Of a DNA stretch of 64,000 nucleotides, positions 1 through 12,423 are shown in pieces. Within the stretch, counting starts at the first letter, position 1. The number at the start of each line of letters is the position of its first letter. The stretch covers positions 620,001 through 684,000 of the forward strand of contig JAXRKN010000032.1 in assembly GCA_038502055.1 (NCBI GenBank), in the 5' to 3' direction. The translations under genes were made by a program, and so were the position numbers. The stretch comes from Tanytarsus gracilentus. Taxonomy: Eukaryota > Arthropoda > Insecta > Diptera > Chironomidae. The notes under the pieces are model-generated. The model was not told where the DNA came from, searched no databases, and was given only the letters and a program-made list of their open reading frames with translations.

Positions 1-3000
1 AAGCACGCACCAAATCAACGTCAAAAATGTTCAAAATACTTTTGAAATGTTATTTCATCTCTTCGCAACAAAACTCATCAATATGAAATTGTGATATATG
101 CTGATGAATGATGTATAAATGAGACTCAATATGATAAATTGATGAGAGAAGTCAATTTCATGAGCTTTTAGGTTTGAATAAAAGATATGCACATTCCTAT
201 TGCACACACAATGCTCCATCGTACAAAAAGTTAAGGATATAAAACTCCTGATGAATGTACAACACATGCATAATGGATGACTCAAGAGGCGAGCATTGAA
301 TTGAGAGTGAGTGTAATAAATGATTGATGAAGCACTTTATTAATCACAGTTTTGAAAGCAGATTAAAACCATAATGCAGCGATAAATTGAAAAATAATTT
401 GATAATAATGATCTAAATTTTCTCGCCACACTGAGAAATTGGCTTGCCTGCAAAAAAATAGCGTTGTTTCCATTAACAATTATTTAGTTTCATCTTTTGT
501 TCAACAATTTTGGGTTTTCTATTGTAAACTGCATGAGATAATAAGTGAGTGGCTATACTATTGTCATTGACATTATGATACAATCATTATAACCTCCAAT
601 GACTGTAATTTCATCGCTCTCCAAGCATGGCGAAATTCGGCTATTTTTCATCTAAATTTTTGAACAGACACTCAGAAATTTATTCAGAGCTTTATAATAG
701 TTTTAATTGCCACCTCTCGTTCACTTTGGCACATTCGAATAATGAAAGAGTGGACAACACAATAGATGACTGAAATTGAAACGGGTAAATGAATTAATTA
801 AGTAAATTACTTTGCATGGTCAAATATTAAAACGTTTCAACAATTTGGAACGAATTCTTTGATGGCAAAACTAATTGCCATAATTTTATCCAAAAAAAAT
901 AAAAATTATTTTTGAGGTTAGATCCAATTCAACTCGTGGTGGCACGAAATTAAAATATTTGTAATTTTTTTTTGAAAATAAAAAATTAATATTGACCGGA
1001 TGTTGGTGGAATTTTATTTCCATGGCATTTGCTCAATTAATTTATATTTGATGATGTAATGTGCGCACAAAATTTGATTATATGGTGTAATGACATTCTC
1101 ATAAAAATCCAATTCTGGATACTCATAATTTGTCGTGTTGAGCGACTCTCATCAAGACGTTCATCTCAGAGTGAAAATTTGAATTAGATTCGAATAAAAT
1201 TTCTGGTTCAGTAAATTCAAAATTTAATTTTGTCTCACCACACTCGAGTCTCGGTCGATATCACATTAAATTTCAATATCTACCTTCCTCACTTTTCGAG
1301 CTTATTAGAAATTTGTTGTGTCTCAAAAACGGAATTATTTAATAATAAATTATTTTTGACAAATTAGAGCACATTTGAAAATATATAAAGCACGCAAAAT
1401 AAGGGAAATATACATGCTGAAAATTGTTTTAGAAAACACAAAATAATTTCGAATGAAAGCTAATGATAATATTAATTCAATTTTGCAATTAGTCACAGAT
1501 TTTAATGAGAGTCGGTCATGAAAGAACTATATTGAAATACCATTAGAGTTGAGTGTGTGTGTGAGTGAGAAACAAAATACAAAATTAGAGAATAACATAA
1601 AATATATAGAAGGGGATGTTCATGTTCAGATCATTCTGATGATGATGATAATACATAAATAGAATGAAATTGCTCTATAATCAGGATTATTATATTATTC
1701 TGAATTCGAAAAAGGGAGGAATTTCCAATCTAATCCTCGACAGCGCAATAAAATAAATTTGTTTTAAAAGTTTCAAATTTCCTCATCATTTTAAACCATG
1801 GCGTGCGTGTAGAAATGTGTGAAATTTGGAGAATAATTAAATGTAAATAATTCAATGAATAAATAATGCACTGATGGCAATGCGTCATCAACAACATCCC
1901 TAACGACGACCATTTAATTTATTTATGAAAATTTTATTCTTCAGCTTCTCGGTTCACATGTAAAAAATTGGCCGTGTCATCATAATCAAAATAAAATCGT
2001 TAAAAATTTTAAAAGTTCTCCTTTCTACTTCAATTCAATAATTTTGAAATATTTTAAGGTAAAAGGATACATTAATTTCCAAATAATTTTAATTATTAAA
2101 ATAAAAAAAAATAAAAATTATTAATAAAATGAATGAAAGATTTATAAAATAAATAGAATAAAATTTGGATGCATTGGAAATTCAAAAAATTAGCCGTTAG
2201 TTTTTTGAATTTAGGGGAATTTAGAAGGCAGCTCACTCGAATAAAATTTGCTTTGTTTGCTTTCATCAAACAACGTTTTTTAGTCCGAATTTTATTTCTG
2301 AGGTCCTTCTATAGACTATAGTTCAATAAATTCAAAAAGTCGTCCATCCGTTGAAGCAATTTCAATGTATCAAAATATGAGAATCAGATCTGACATGATT
2401 TTGTAAGAATAATAAAAGAGAAGGAAAAACTGCAAACATTTCGGCGGCAGGAGAATGAGACACTGCCGATTTTCGAACAAAAAAATTAAGCACTCATTAA
2501 TTCCACATGAAACGCTTAATGAATCATTTTGAAATTTCACATCGTCATTATAAAATTAAAATTCATAATTTCCTCTGGAATAAATAAAAACCTTTCAGGA
2601 GCTGGGTGCTGTCGTTAGTATTCCATTCTTTGAATCGTTTGAGGTGAATTAAGTCATATTAAAAAGAATGATTGTCTCTCTCGTCCTATTCAGCGTCGAA
2701 GTGTATTGTGTTAGACTTCGATGGTCTTGCGAGCCAACCGACTGATTAATGGACTTTTGTTCACTGCAAGCGAGCGAGCAATAATAAAAAGAAGAAAAAT
2801 GTGCAATTTGTGTTGAAAGGTGCCAATTAATCGTTTGATGTTGGCACCTGTCGAATATTATTTTGAGGTCAAATTAATCTAAATTATTTTTGCATATTTA
2901 ACAAATTTCGGTTTCTACTCTAATTAAATTAGTTCATTTTTTTAATAAATTGCAGAATTATTCAATTTTTTATTAATCTAATTAAAAATGAAAAATTGTT

Positions 3001-3759
3001 AACCGCATCGAGGAACAAATTAATTATAGCAACGCTCAAATTTTTTATTGATCACCAATCGACTTGAAAATAAAATAGGGTCAAACAAAGACGACAAAGC
3101 GAAATGTAGGAGAAAGGAAAATATCTCGAGCGTGAATGATTTTAACACATCATTAATATAAAGAGAGAGAGAGAGAGAGAAATGTTTCATTCTTGTAATA
3201 ATAGTTTCAATTCATATACAGTGCACTGCATTCAATTGTGATGGTAAAATATTTGCATTTTGCACTTTGCATGCAACTCTCGACAACAAATCATCAAATA
3301 TTCATTGTTGCAATACCTCCAAGCCAAAGCGTCGTTGCATGTAAAGCTAACAAAAGTAATAATTTACTGTTTGCCATCATAGACACGACATTCACATATA
3401 TACACAAATTAACAATATTGTTTTTAAACTATACAGCTAAAAAATAATTCAAATTTAAAACCATGCTAAAAAAATTAATTAAATTTAATTATCAATCATT
3501 CAATTATGGAACCCTTAATCAGGAAGCTTTCAATACCGTTTTGAACGATTTTAACATCATTAAAAAGAGAAACATTCATAACACAAAAAAGCGATTAGAG
3601 AATCATGCAAATTATTTTATGAGGAAGAATTCTTTTTTAGCAAAAAAATTGTTGGGAATTTTCGATTCGATTATAAAGACTTGAAAATCTCACATAAAGA
3701 TGTAAGCGTGTTCAAATTTGTTTGAATACATTTAGAGGGAATTAACACACACTTTTTTA
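1..3759. other. Non-coding AT-rich DNA upstream of the Bar genes
   Basis: No supported gene. Open frames at 55-285 (-), 3238-3447 and 3463-3684 (+) have AT-driven composition and no homology. A perfect 9 bp inverted repeat, AGGTGCCAA / TTGGCACCT with a 14-base loop, is at 2818-2849. Confidence 0.6.
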
Positions 3760-3800
3760 GCGTAACCCACAAAGTGGTGTAACGCTTATATGCTCGTGAT

Positions 3801-3838
3801 TCCGTCCGTCCGTCCGTCCGTCCGTCCGTCCGTCCGTC
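3801..3838. repeat. TCCG tetranucleotide microsatellite
   Basis: About nine uninterrupted copies of TCCG near the left end of the inverted-repeat element. Such tracts are common next to the termini of small insect elements. Confidence 0.95.
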
Positions 3839-4014
3839 TGCACAAGCGAGATCTCGGTCCCTGGACCAGCTAGAGACTTCTAGTTTTCACCAGATGGTAG
3901 CTCTTAGGGTCTATATGTGCAGGCACTGACTATTTTTTGAGTCATGACCTATGGTCGTGCCATGGACGGCCATAACGTCCATTTTTCATACAAATTTTCT
4001 CTTATATGGCTTCA

Positions 4015-4520
4015 TGGGTATCGTTGAACTCGTGATTGGACCAGAAATCGATTGGAATTGATTCGTAACTTGACCAGGAATCGATTGACATACATGATGA
4101 TTCGAGTCGTGACCTATGGTCGTGCCACAGACAGCCAAAATGTCCATTTTTCAGAACTATGGCTTCATGGGTATCGTTGAACTCGTGATTGTACCAGGAA
4201 TCGATTGATATAGATGATTTTTGAGGAATGTCCATCATGGACGGCCAGTAGTGCCACGGACAGCCAAAATGTCCATTTTTCAGAACTATGGCTTCATGGG
4301 TATCGTTGAACTCGTAATTGGACCAGGAATCGAATGGCATTGATGATTTTTGATGAATGTCCATCATGGACGGCCAGTAGTGCCACGGACAGCCATAATG
4401 TCCATTTTTCAGAACTATGGCTTCATGGGTATCGTTGAACTCGTAATTGGACCAGGAATCGAATGGATGATGATTTTTAAGGAATGGTCGAACAGGACTG
4501 CCACGGACAGCCAAAGTGTC
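4015..4520. repeat. 129 bp minisatellite, about 3-4 units
   Basis: The marker GTTGAACTCG recurs at about 4023, 4176, 4305 and 4434. The last two spacings are 129 bp and the first is 153 bp. Because 129 is a multiple of three, one - strand frame stays open for 170 codons and would give 43-residue repeats (FDSWSNYEFNDTHEAIVLKN...). This is most likely a by-product of the repeat, not a gene. Confidence 0.9.
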
Positions 4521-4613
4521 CGGATTGACTTAAACTCATTTTTTATGCACTTGATTTTCAAACACTGATCTGTTACAAGTGGGTTACGCGGCAACACCCA
4601 CGTGTGGGTTTTG

Positions 4614-7447
4614 AAACATTTTTTTAAGGTTTCATCGACATAAATTGATTCAAATTAATTAGCTTAGCAAGTGTGTTCGCTGGTGGTCAGATAAAACACT
4701 ATAAATTTAATAAGAAACTATCAATTTACAACTGAAACCCACAAATTTAATGCAATAAATTTAGTATAATGAGCTTTTTGGCGATAAAGCCGGTGAAATT
4801 TTAAAACAAAATGTGCCGATAAATTTCTCTATAATTAATATTTTTTATCCCTCTAAATAGCCTATTAAAAAGTAAAAATGAATTATCGGCACTTTGCTGC
4901 TCCTCGAAGGCTGAAGGAAAAAAAAAATAGGAGGGTACGAAAAAAGGATATGAACCGATGTAAATATTGGAGAATTTCTATAAATTATGCCCTATGAATG
5001 AGCACTTTTGTGTGACTTAAATGATTCGTTTTGAGACCGCTCCGTCCGAAAAGCAGTCTCTAGCCAAATTATAGAGAGTTAAAATCTATAATTACGTTTT
5101 AAGTCAAATTGGAAAACAAATTAGGAGAGATAGACGGCAGCAGCATGAATGAATGGAGACCGACCGCTCGATGAGTAAAACGAGCAAGAAAATGCTGAGT
5201 TGTTCTTTCCGGCGCCTCGAGACGTGTTTCATAAGGAATCTGCCTTTAAATTTCTCCAATTTGTAACCTACATTATTTCACAAAACTTCCCCAAAATGCT
5301 ATTTCCATTCTCATTTATTTTTGTGTCTAGTGGCGCCAATTTGATGTGCTTTGTTACATTGTTCAGATTTTCTTTATTGATTTTTATTTCACAACTGTGA
5401 GGAGATCCTTGCAAAATTACTCCGGTTTCCTTTTTTCTGCCTCTCATTTGTGTAATTGGCTATGGTGAACTTTCTTTGTAGAAAAATATTCATTCATCGA
5501 CCATCTTCGCATAATGATGAGGTCTACAGAAAAAAAAAACTTTATTTTTCTCTTCTTCGGGTGTAAGTTGAAAAATGCTTACTTCATGATGTTTATGTAG
5601 CTCCGACTATGGATATATTTCACTATTTACCCAAAAATTGATCGTTAAATCCAATGATGCGTTAAGCGTTTTTGTTTAATAGAAAAAAAATCACCACCAT
5701 CATCATCATCTCAAGCAAACAAGAAATTGCCGAACGAAATGTAATTTATTCAGCGGAAAACATAATGAGGTCTAATAAGTGTAAGTCTTGCTGTGAACTT
5801 TGAGAAGTGATTTTCTTACTTTGAAGCGTGAATGATTGCTGATTTATCATGTCCAATTATTTGATTTCATATTCATGTCTCTATGAATGAAATAAAATTG
5901 GATTTCGTGAAAATAAGTGTGATGAGATGTCTTCCCATGAGTAAAGTTCAAAAGTGTTACCGTTTCTCTAATGTATCATGGAAATTAGAGAGAAAATTTA
6001 TCAATCATTGACATATAAAAAAATCAAATGCGTGATGATTAAATTATCGACGAAAAAACTTACAATTACGGAAGCGATCAAGTCAAAATATTTTTTCTTT
6101 CGTGGGAACTCGTTCGATTTTTTTTTCGTTCTTTACGTGGGATCACGATCTATTATCATTTATTAATAACCCAATTTATAGTCCCATGCTTCGTCATAAT
6201 TTTCCATTCATATTTAATAAGCTTGAGAAGCCTATTTCGTTTTTCGGCAGTGCAGAGCGAATGAGTGGCTATTTAAGGAGGCATAAATGAAAATCAATTT
6301 TTAAAGAGTTTTTTTTGTTGAAAAATGATTTGATGAGATTTTTAAGAACACCATCCACCTGGTCTATAATCATTAGAAGGGGTTGAAAATCGACTTAAGT
6401 CATAAATATGAAATGAAAGTCATCACTTTTTGATCGATTAACTTCCATACATGCAATATGTGTACATAAAAAGCAGCAGATAAATGACGGTGTATGTATG
6501 GCATGCAATTTTGCTTCCATTATCACCATTTCTATCTGACATGCGTACTTAGAAAAATTTAACAACCCTCACGAGAGAGAGAAAATTTTCCTACTTCGCG
6601 CTCGAATAATTTTTTCAAATTTGACATGTTTATATGAATTAAACATTTTGCTGGTTAAAATCACTTCCATTAAAAAGCACTTGTGCTTCCAACATTTTTT
6701 CCTGCGATATCTTTTCCTTTTTATCGAATAAAATAAATTCTTTCCCCTAATAATTTTGCTGCTCGCTTGTATGTCATACGAAACCTTAATGTCCTCATTT
6801 GCATTCTAAAAACAAATTGTTTTTTGAACGCAAAGCGAGAGGAATATCTTAATGTTTAATAATTAATCTCGACGCGTTAAAAATGCTCATTTATGATGAA
6901 ACTTTTTGATCAGGGTGTAAATTTTAATATTTTAAAAATTTACCAGCGTCTTATTGCGTCAACCTGAGAGAGATATTGAATTGAATAACTTTATAAGAAA
7001 AAATGAAAATATTTGTAAATGTTCACAGAGAATGAGAAAAAAATGAGATAAAGTGTCTGCATAGGGTTTGGCTTTGTCGCCAGTAAAAAAACCACCAACA
7101 CAAGAAATATATCGAAATAATGTTCTGCACTGTTCTGAAATGAAAAAATAAATAAAAATGTTAACATGGAGCAAATTTAAAAATTGTCTTGAATGAATTG
7201 TTGAATGCGATAAGGAAAATATTTTCTTTTTATTGTGTTAATTCCATTAATAAAGAAGACAAGAAAACAAGCGAAACGAGCACATGGCGAGCGATCAAGC
7301 GACATTGGAGACAATAAATTTTTCTCTTCACATTCAAAGTGCCTTTTTATGACTTACTTAATAGCTAAATCTCTTTCTTTAACACCGTCTTTAAATTAAT
7401 TTATAAACCGAATATATATTGAGCGTGACTATGGCGATGTCTTTTGT
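4614..7447. other. Non-coding spacer left of the inverted duplication
   Basis: AT-rich sequence with only chance frames (5200-5400, 5978-6166, 6102-6290 and 6959-7174). No RNA gene or repeat was recognised. Confidence 0.55.
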
Positions 7448-8802
7448 AAAACCAATTCATTATTTAATGGGTTTTAATTTTCATATCGCGTCGTTAGATT
7501 AAAAGAGAGAGAAAAATCCTCATTTGTGATCAACACCTACTCAAAGTTTAAAATTGAAAATTGGATTTTGAGTTTAAATAGACATTTGTGGTTTGAATAA
7601 CCTGAAAAGAGATATTTTACCTGATGCATTTAGTGAGACGGGCGACAAAATGTTTATCTTTATCTCTCTCTCAGCACCACACATCGACCCATTCCATGTT
7701 GCATCATAAAAATAGCCACAAAACAAATTAATTAAAAATTCTCTTTTATCATTAACAATAATTTAGAGTGAAAGTCTCGAGTGAGTGTGACGCCACAAAA
7801 TGTAGATAAAGAATTTCAACTTCAAGTCCAATCAAGCGTCATTCATCTCTGTCACATATGAATTGCATTCTTATCATGCGACTTGCACAAACTCCACAAA
7901 TTGCTACACAATTCTTAATGGACTCTCTTGGCTTTTCTCACTTTTTCGTTCACTCACGGTCTCTGTTTATGGACATTTTAAAACTACATTAAATTAACAT
8001 CAGAAAATTAATTTATTTGACACAGAGATGAAAGAAAATCGAAAAAGCGTGTTGCTTGTTTTGTGTGGCAATTTGTGAATCTCTTAAAAGTGATTTTAAC
8101 GAAATAAATTTAATTTCTTCTTCTTTTTCTCTTCGATATAATATGGCACAAAATTAGTTTGTGTGTGTTTTAAGGTAAATTATGCAAATGCAGGTGAAGA
8201 AATTCAGAGATGCGAATTGATAATGGCCAAATTTTATTAATGCCGATTAAATTAATCTTTTTTCACCATTCACACATTTATGAGAAAAGCGGCAATCTAA
8301 ATAGAATTTCTTTAATAGAACCATTAGAGCTGTATGGGTCATCATGAGAGGTGTAAAAAATTATTTTGTCATTCCATCGAATAATTTATGAGGTGTTTTG
8401 TCTTAAATTTAGTTTCTAAACTGTGTTATCGGAATCTTTTTTCTCATCCTTTCCTCTTTTGCTATTCAATCGCTCTGTGTGTCTTGTCACCGGTTTAAAA
8501 AATCTCTTAAATTCTGGTTTCATAATCATCGGAGAAAATCGGCTCTTTTAGCTTTGGTCGTTGTCGGATAGCTAATGTTGTTTGAATTTCTTAAATATTC
8601 TGATTGATCATTTCACACTTGAGTTAATTTACATTTTTACTCTCGTTTGCGTCTTTCATATATTCATTTTTTTCTCAATTCTTTTCTGTTGCTCTCGATA
8701 GTCGTCAAATATTTTTCGGCTTTTTTCACTCTCTACCTGATGATGATCATTTAAACTTAAACTGTATCCATCAATTTATATTTAATTTGTTTCTCATTTC
8801 TT
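7448..8802 (+). repeat. Inverted duplication, left arm (1.36 kb)
   Basis: Partner of 39477-40837 in opposite orientation. Both borders are sharp: left within the A-run before CCAATTCATT and right after CTCATTTCTT. Outside them, similarity disappears. The two arms bracket about 30.7 kb holding both BarH genes and both SLC5 genes. Confidence 0.92.
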
Positions 8803-11214
8803 CTTATTCCTCCCGAATATTTCCGTCGCCAGCATGACACAACAGCAGCATCTTAGGTTACAAAAATTATTTACCTGATTTTCTTCTTCCTCCTTCTAAA
8901 GTTGTCGAATATAATTTTTGAAAAAATAAATCTCAAAATTTCACACCGCATTGAAATTTCTGCTCTTTCTGACACCAACATGGTCATTTGAAATGATGAG
9001 ACAACAACAACAACCTCAATATATAAAAAAATAGTCGAGGATTCATTCATTAATTTTCTTTCTTTTAGCATACCTTTCTTAGATCTTCAGACAAAATCCG
9101 ACATCATCGTCGTCGTCGTCGTCGATTTGAAAATGTTTCAAGAAGCTCTTATATAATTTTCTATTAAAGGGTATCATCGACCGAACGAATACTCTTTAAT
9201 CACGCCATACATCCGGAAATGATAATTTCTTAAAGAGCCGAAAATGATTAATTCTTCAAAAGAATTCTTTTAATGTAGATGCGAAGGCTTTAATGATATT
9301 TGCATTAGACGCGTATATGTATCTACATAAAACAATTCACTACCACTTATAGAGAAATTTAACAGAAACGTTTACAAGTGAATGGAAATGTAAATGATGC
9401 GAGGAGGAGCTAGATTTCATTCAAAAGCATTTAGCCAATAGACAGATTTCCCTTCCGATGCATTTTCAATCATTTGTCATGCAATTGTGAACGAATGTTT
9501 CACTCGAGTAATTGAATTTTAATCTCATCGCATTCCTGCGCCTCTGGATGTTTGTTGAATTATATAAATAAAATTTCAACAGCTAAATTTGCGGAAAATT
9601 TTTGTTTATTGTCTTAAAATGAAATGAAATCATCATTTTTATAACATTTTTCCACACCGTTAAACGCGCGAACAAAATTTTTTCGGCATTTTTCGAGCAT
9701 AAATCAGTCATCAGAATAATTTTTTCTCTCGCTCGCTGTTGTCTGTTGTTTAAATTATTTAAATCATTTGCCATTATTTAATATTCATAATGATGCTTTC
9801 CTGTAAATAAATGCATACAATTTCGGCTTTTTTATGGCTCGTTTAACTCTTAATGCTCACCTTACTCGCTGCCTTGCCATATTCCGTTTTCATTATAAAA
9901 ACACGAGCGTTTTGGCTTTGTTCTTTTTCACGTCATTCTTTCAATGAATGATGATTCAATAACTTTTTTAAATTCTAATATTTTTATCAACAAACATGGA
10001 TTTTTTTGACATGTTGTTCTTACTCAAAGTGTGAATGATTCACGACCTCGAGTGCCTGTAAGTAACATGAATTATGGCTTGCGTTTTAGTCGCTTTAAAT
10101 GACGATTATCAAAGGAGCTGGACACGATTTCTGTAAATGCACTAATCTGCGTGTGCAAAATCGCCAACAATCGTTTTCTTCATAATTACGTGTCGTTATT
10201 CTACACTGACACGCTATGCGTAACTTCTGAACATAAATTCTGTTGACTATCGCCCATGCTAAACAAACTTGTGCCTACACAAAATGTTCGAATGCACAAC
10301 AAAACTTATATAAAAAATATATAAAATGAAAATAAAAAGTGATTTACTGCAGTCATTTATTTTTTATAATCAAGTCATAAACATCTATTTGTTTTAAACA
10401 ATTGCCACATTTTCTTCATCACGTTCTATTCTGTATAACGTGATATGCGCATGTTTGAATGATTATGTGCATGCAACCTCTCTCTCAACTCGTATACTTT
10501 GATATCATGTGACAAAATGACAAAAAAAATTGTATAGATGGAGGAAATACTGTTAATGACAAAACTGTAATCAAATAACTTTCTGCTCTCAATTTGATAG
10601 CGAAGTATGGTGAAAAAATGTCTTCTAATTAAGACACAGAATGGGTTTCAATTTCGCCCATAATGAAGCGTTGTGTGTGCTCGAAGTCAACAGCTCCGAA
10701 TGTGCACAGAATAATTGTTATTTTCATTACGCTCTGTCACATGATACTCCATTGCTCTGGCTCTCTCTCTTACTCGCAAATTACACATAATTGTACGCCA
10801 TTCCACTCATCATCATTATCATCGTCGTGTCACTGCCACCGCTGATATCTTGTTGCGCATATAAAGAAATTCGAAATTGATTTTGTGAGACTGTAGTTAA
10901 ATATAATTTAATTTCAATTCTGTCATGCTCTCTCTCCATCGCCTTAAATTATATTTTATTTTCCGGTGATATTGTTTCTCCTCACAACGATAGTCATCAT
11001 CATCGTGATGGTGTACGTACTTTAATTTTCTTTAAAGCATTTCATGATATGTTGCCAAAATAAAACGAGTATCTATCAATCGAGAAAAAGAAGAAGATAC
11101 ACATGGTTTCACGTATACATGCTGAGATTTTGGAATAACAATGAATACGTACGACAGACATCACTTTACTCGCAATAGTATCTTTTTTGAATGTACGAAA
11201 AAAAAACGTAAAAT
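8803..11214. other. Non-coding spacer between inverted-repeat arm and Bar upstream block
   Basis: No gene is supported. A GTC trinucleotide tract (about 9108-9124) and TCATCA-rich stretches are present. It is likely distal regulatory sequence of the first BarH gene, by position only. Confidence 0.5.
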
Positions 11215-11661
11215 ATTGGTTAAAGAGTCATTATAGAAAGCATAAGCTCCTCCTCGTTGTTTGTTTGCTCATTCAATAAAGTGCCTCTTTTACAGTTAAA
11301 CGTTTCTTTTTTCCTCCGTTCATCTCTCTCGCCTGCTATTTTATTTTCGACATAATATCGAGAGAGGAAAGTGTGTGTGTGTATGGTAGCTAGCAACATT
11401 AATACAGTGAAAAAGATGTTGTTGAAAAGAATTCGATTCAGGGGAGAATTGAGAAGCTGAGAGTATTGAGGCAATTTATCATGTCAAATAATACTTAACA
11501 CGAACGAATTAGAGTTGAAAATGAAAATTGAGAATTAATGCTTGCACTTGTGTCGGTGTGCGCATATACATAAACTTTTCTCATGCAATGACTTTGTGTT
11601 AGTAAGTTGAAAAAAATAATAATTCTCACTCAACAACACAACACACAGCAATGAAAAGAAG
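11215..11661 (+). repeat. 447 bp Bar upstream block, copy A (one mismatch to copy B)
   Basis: This stretch matches 19609-20055 at every base except one (C versus G near 11336), with no length difference, including a GT microsatellite near 11371. It starts about 1.2 kb before the BarH ATG at 12424, the same offset as copy B before its gene. Flanks lose identity abruptly, although a short motif ending in TTTAGTTTGCTTTCAG recurs after both copies. An 84-codon frame on the - strand in both copies is probably fortuitous, since there is no homology or composition support. It is likely a promoter, 5' UTR or enhancer element shared by the paralogs. Confidence 0.9.
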
Positions 11662-11721
11662 CAAAAAATGAGCAGTACAGGGAAAAATGTATCACCCTAA
11701 AATCATTTAGTTTGCTTTCAG
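11602..11721 (+). other. Candidate 5' UTR intron of upstream BarH gene
   Basis: The 3' part of the 447 bp block ends in a consensus donor (TTA|GTAAGT at 11602). About 120 bases on, a good acceptor TTTGCTTTCAG ends at 11721. The downstream paralog keeps both signals at 19996 and 20125. Sequence just upstream of the acceptor is conserved between paralogs while sequence just after it is not. This is inference only; the motif could instead be an initiator element. Confidence 0.35.
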
Positions 11722-12423
11722 CCTTATTGTCGTGTGGATAGTTTCTCGAAAAGTTGCGTCAAAAAGTTGTCGGTAGACTTTTTCTTCTTCTTATTGCGGC
11801 CGCAACAACATTTCAGATGGTGAATTAAAGACCATTAATCGAAGACATTAATCACATTTGACGTCGGAAGTCGATGAAGATTAATTTGAGAAATACAACA
11901 AAAAAAATATTTTAATTTTTGCGTGGAACGTTAAATTGCTGCTGAAGAACGAACTTAATTGTTCATTATCGAACGTAAAAAACTAAACAAAATCAGATTG
12001 AGTTCTTATAGATAAGGAACTAGAAAAGAATTAATGTTCAACGATGCGCGATTAATTTATGCATAAGAAGAAATTTATCTCTCGCATTGAGTGTGAAGCT
12101 TTAGCGAGTACATACTGCTGTGGAATTGAAATGCACATAAAAACATAAATGGAAATAAATGGTTTAGCATAAATGCTAATGTGTTTATGAGTGTGTGAGC
12201 ATGTAAGCAAACAAAAGGTGCAAGAGTTATAAGGAAAATAAGAAAGAGATTTTTTTCCACACGCTCGGTGCGGTGTAATTTTCCAACTTGGTGATTTTCA
12301 TCTACTCTTTTTATATGATTTGAATTACAAACGAGACTGAACTTTGTAATTTTAAACGGACACAACATCTCCATTACCTTTGATAATAAATTCATCAAAA
12401 TCGTACTTCAGTGGAGCAAATTG

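Larger units (their letters stand above)
3760..4613. mobile_element. Non-autonomous terminal-inverted-repeat element with internal minisatellite
   Basis: GCGTAACCCAC at 3760-3770 is matched by its reverse complement at 4579-4589, with further palindromic CCCACGTGTGGG sequence at the right end. Inside are a TCCG microsatellite (3801-3838) and tandem units of about 129 bp. No transposase is present. A clean target-site duplication could not be identified, so the outer borders are approximate. Confidence 0.6.

Noticed and set aside
3463..3684. 73-codon frame MLKKLIKFNYQSFN...
   Set aside because: Lys/Asn/Phe/Ile-rich as expected of AT-rich chance frames. No homology or splice context, so not called.
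4002..4514. 170-codon - strand frame with 43-residue repeats
   Set aside because: It is explained by a 129 bp tandem array inside a small element. No start context, homology or non-repeat part supports a protein.
7448..8802. Helitron or other transposon explanation for the 1.36 kb repeat
   Set aside because: No TC...CTRR ends, terminal inverted repeats, target-site duplication, poly-A or open frame was seen.
11220..11474. 84-codon frame on the - strand, repeated at 19614-19868
   Set aside because: It is identical in both places only because it lies in the 447 bp duplicated DNA. The product (MPQYSQLLNSPLNRILFNN...) has no homology I recognise, and the one substitution changes an amino acid.
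11560..11575. CATATACATAAAC as a TATA box for Bar
   Set aside because: No initiator was found at the expected 25-30 base distance; weak AT motifs are frequent in this DNA.
12421..12423. TTG as start of the upstream BarH protein
   Set aside because: The next codon is ATG (12424), the normal initiator; TTG starts are not expected in this gene.
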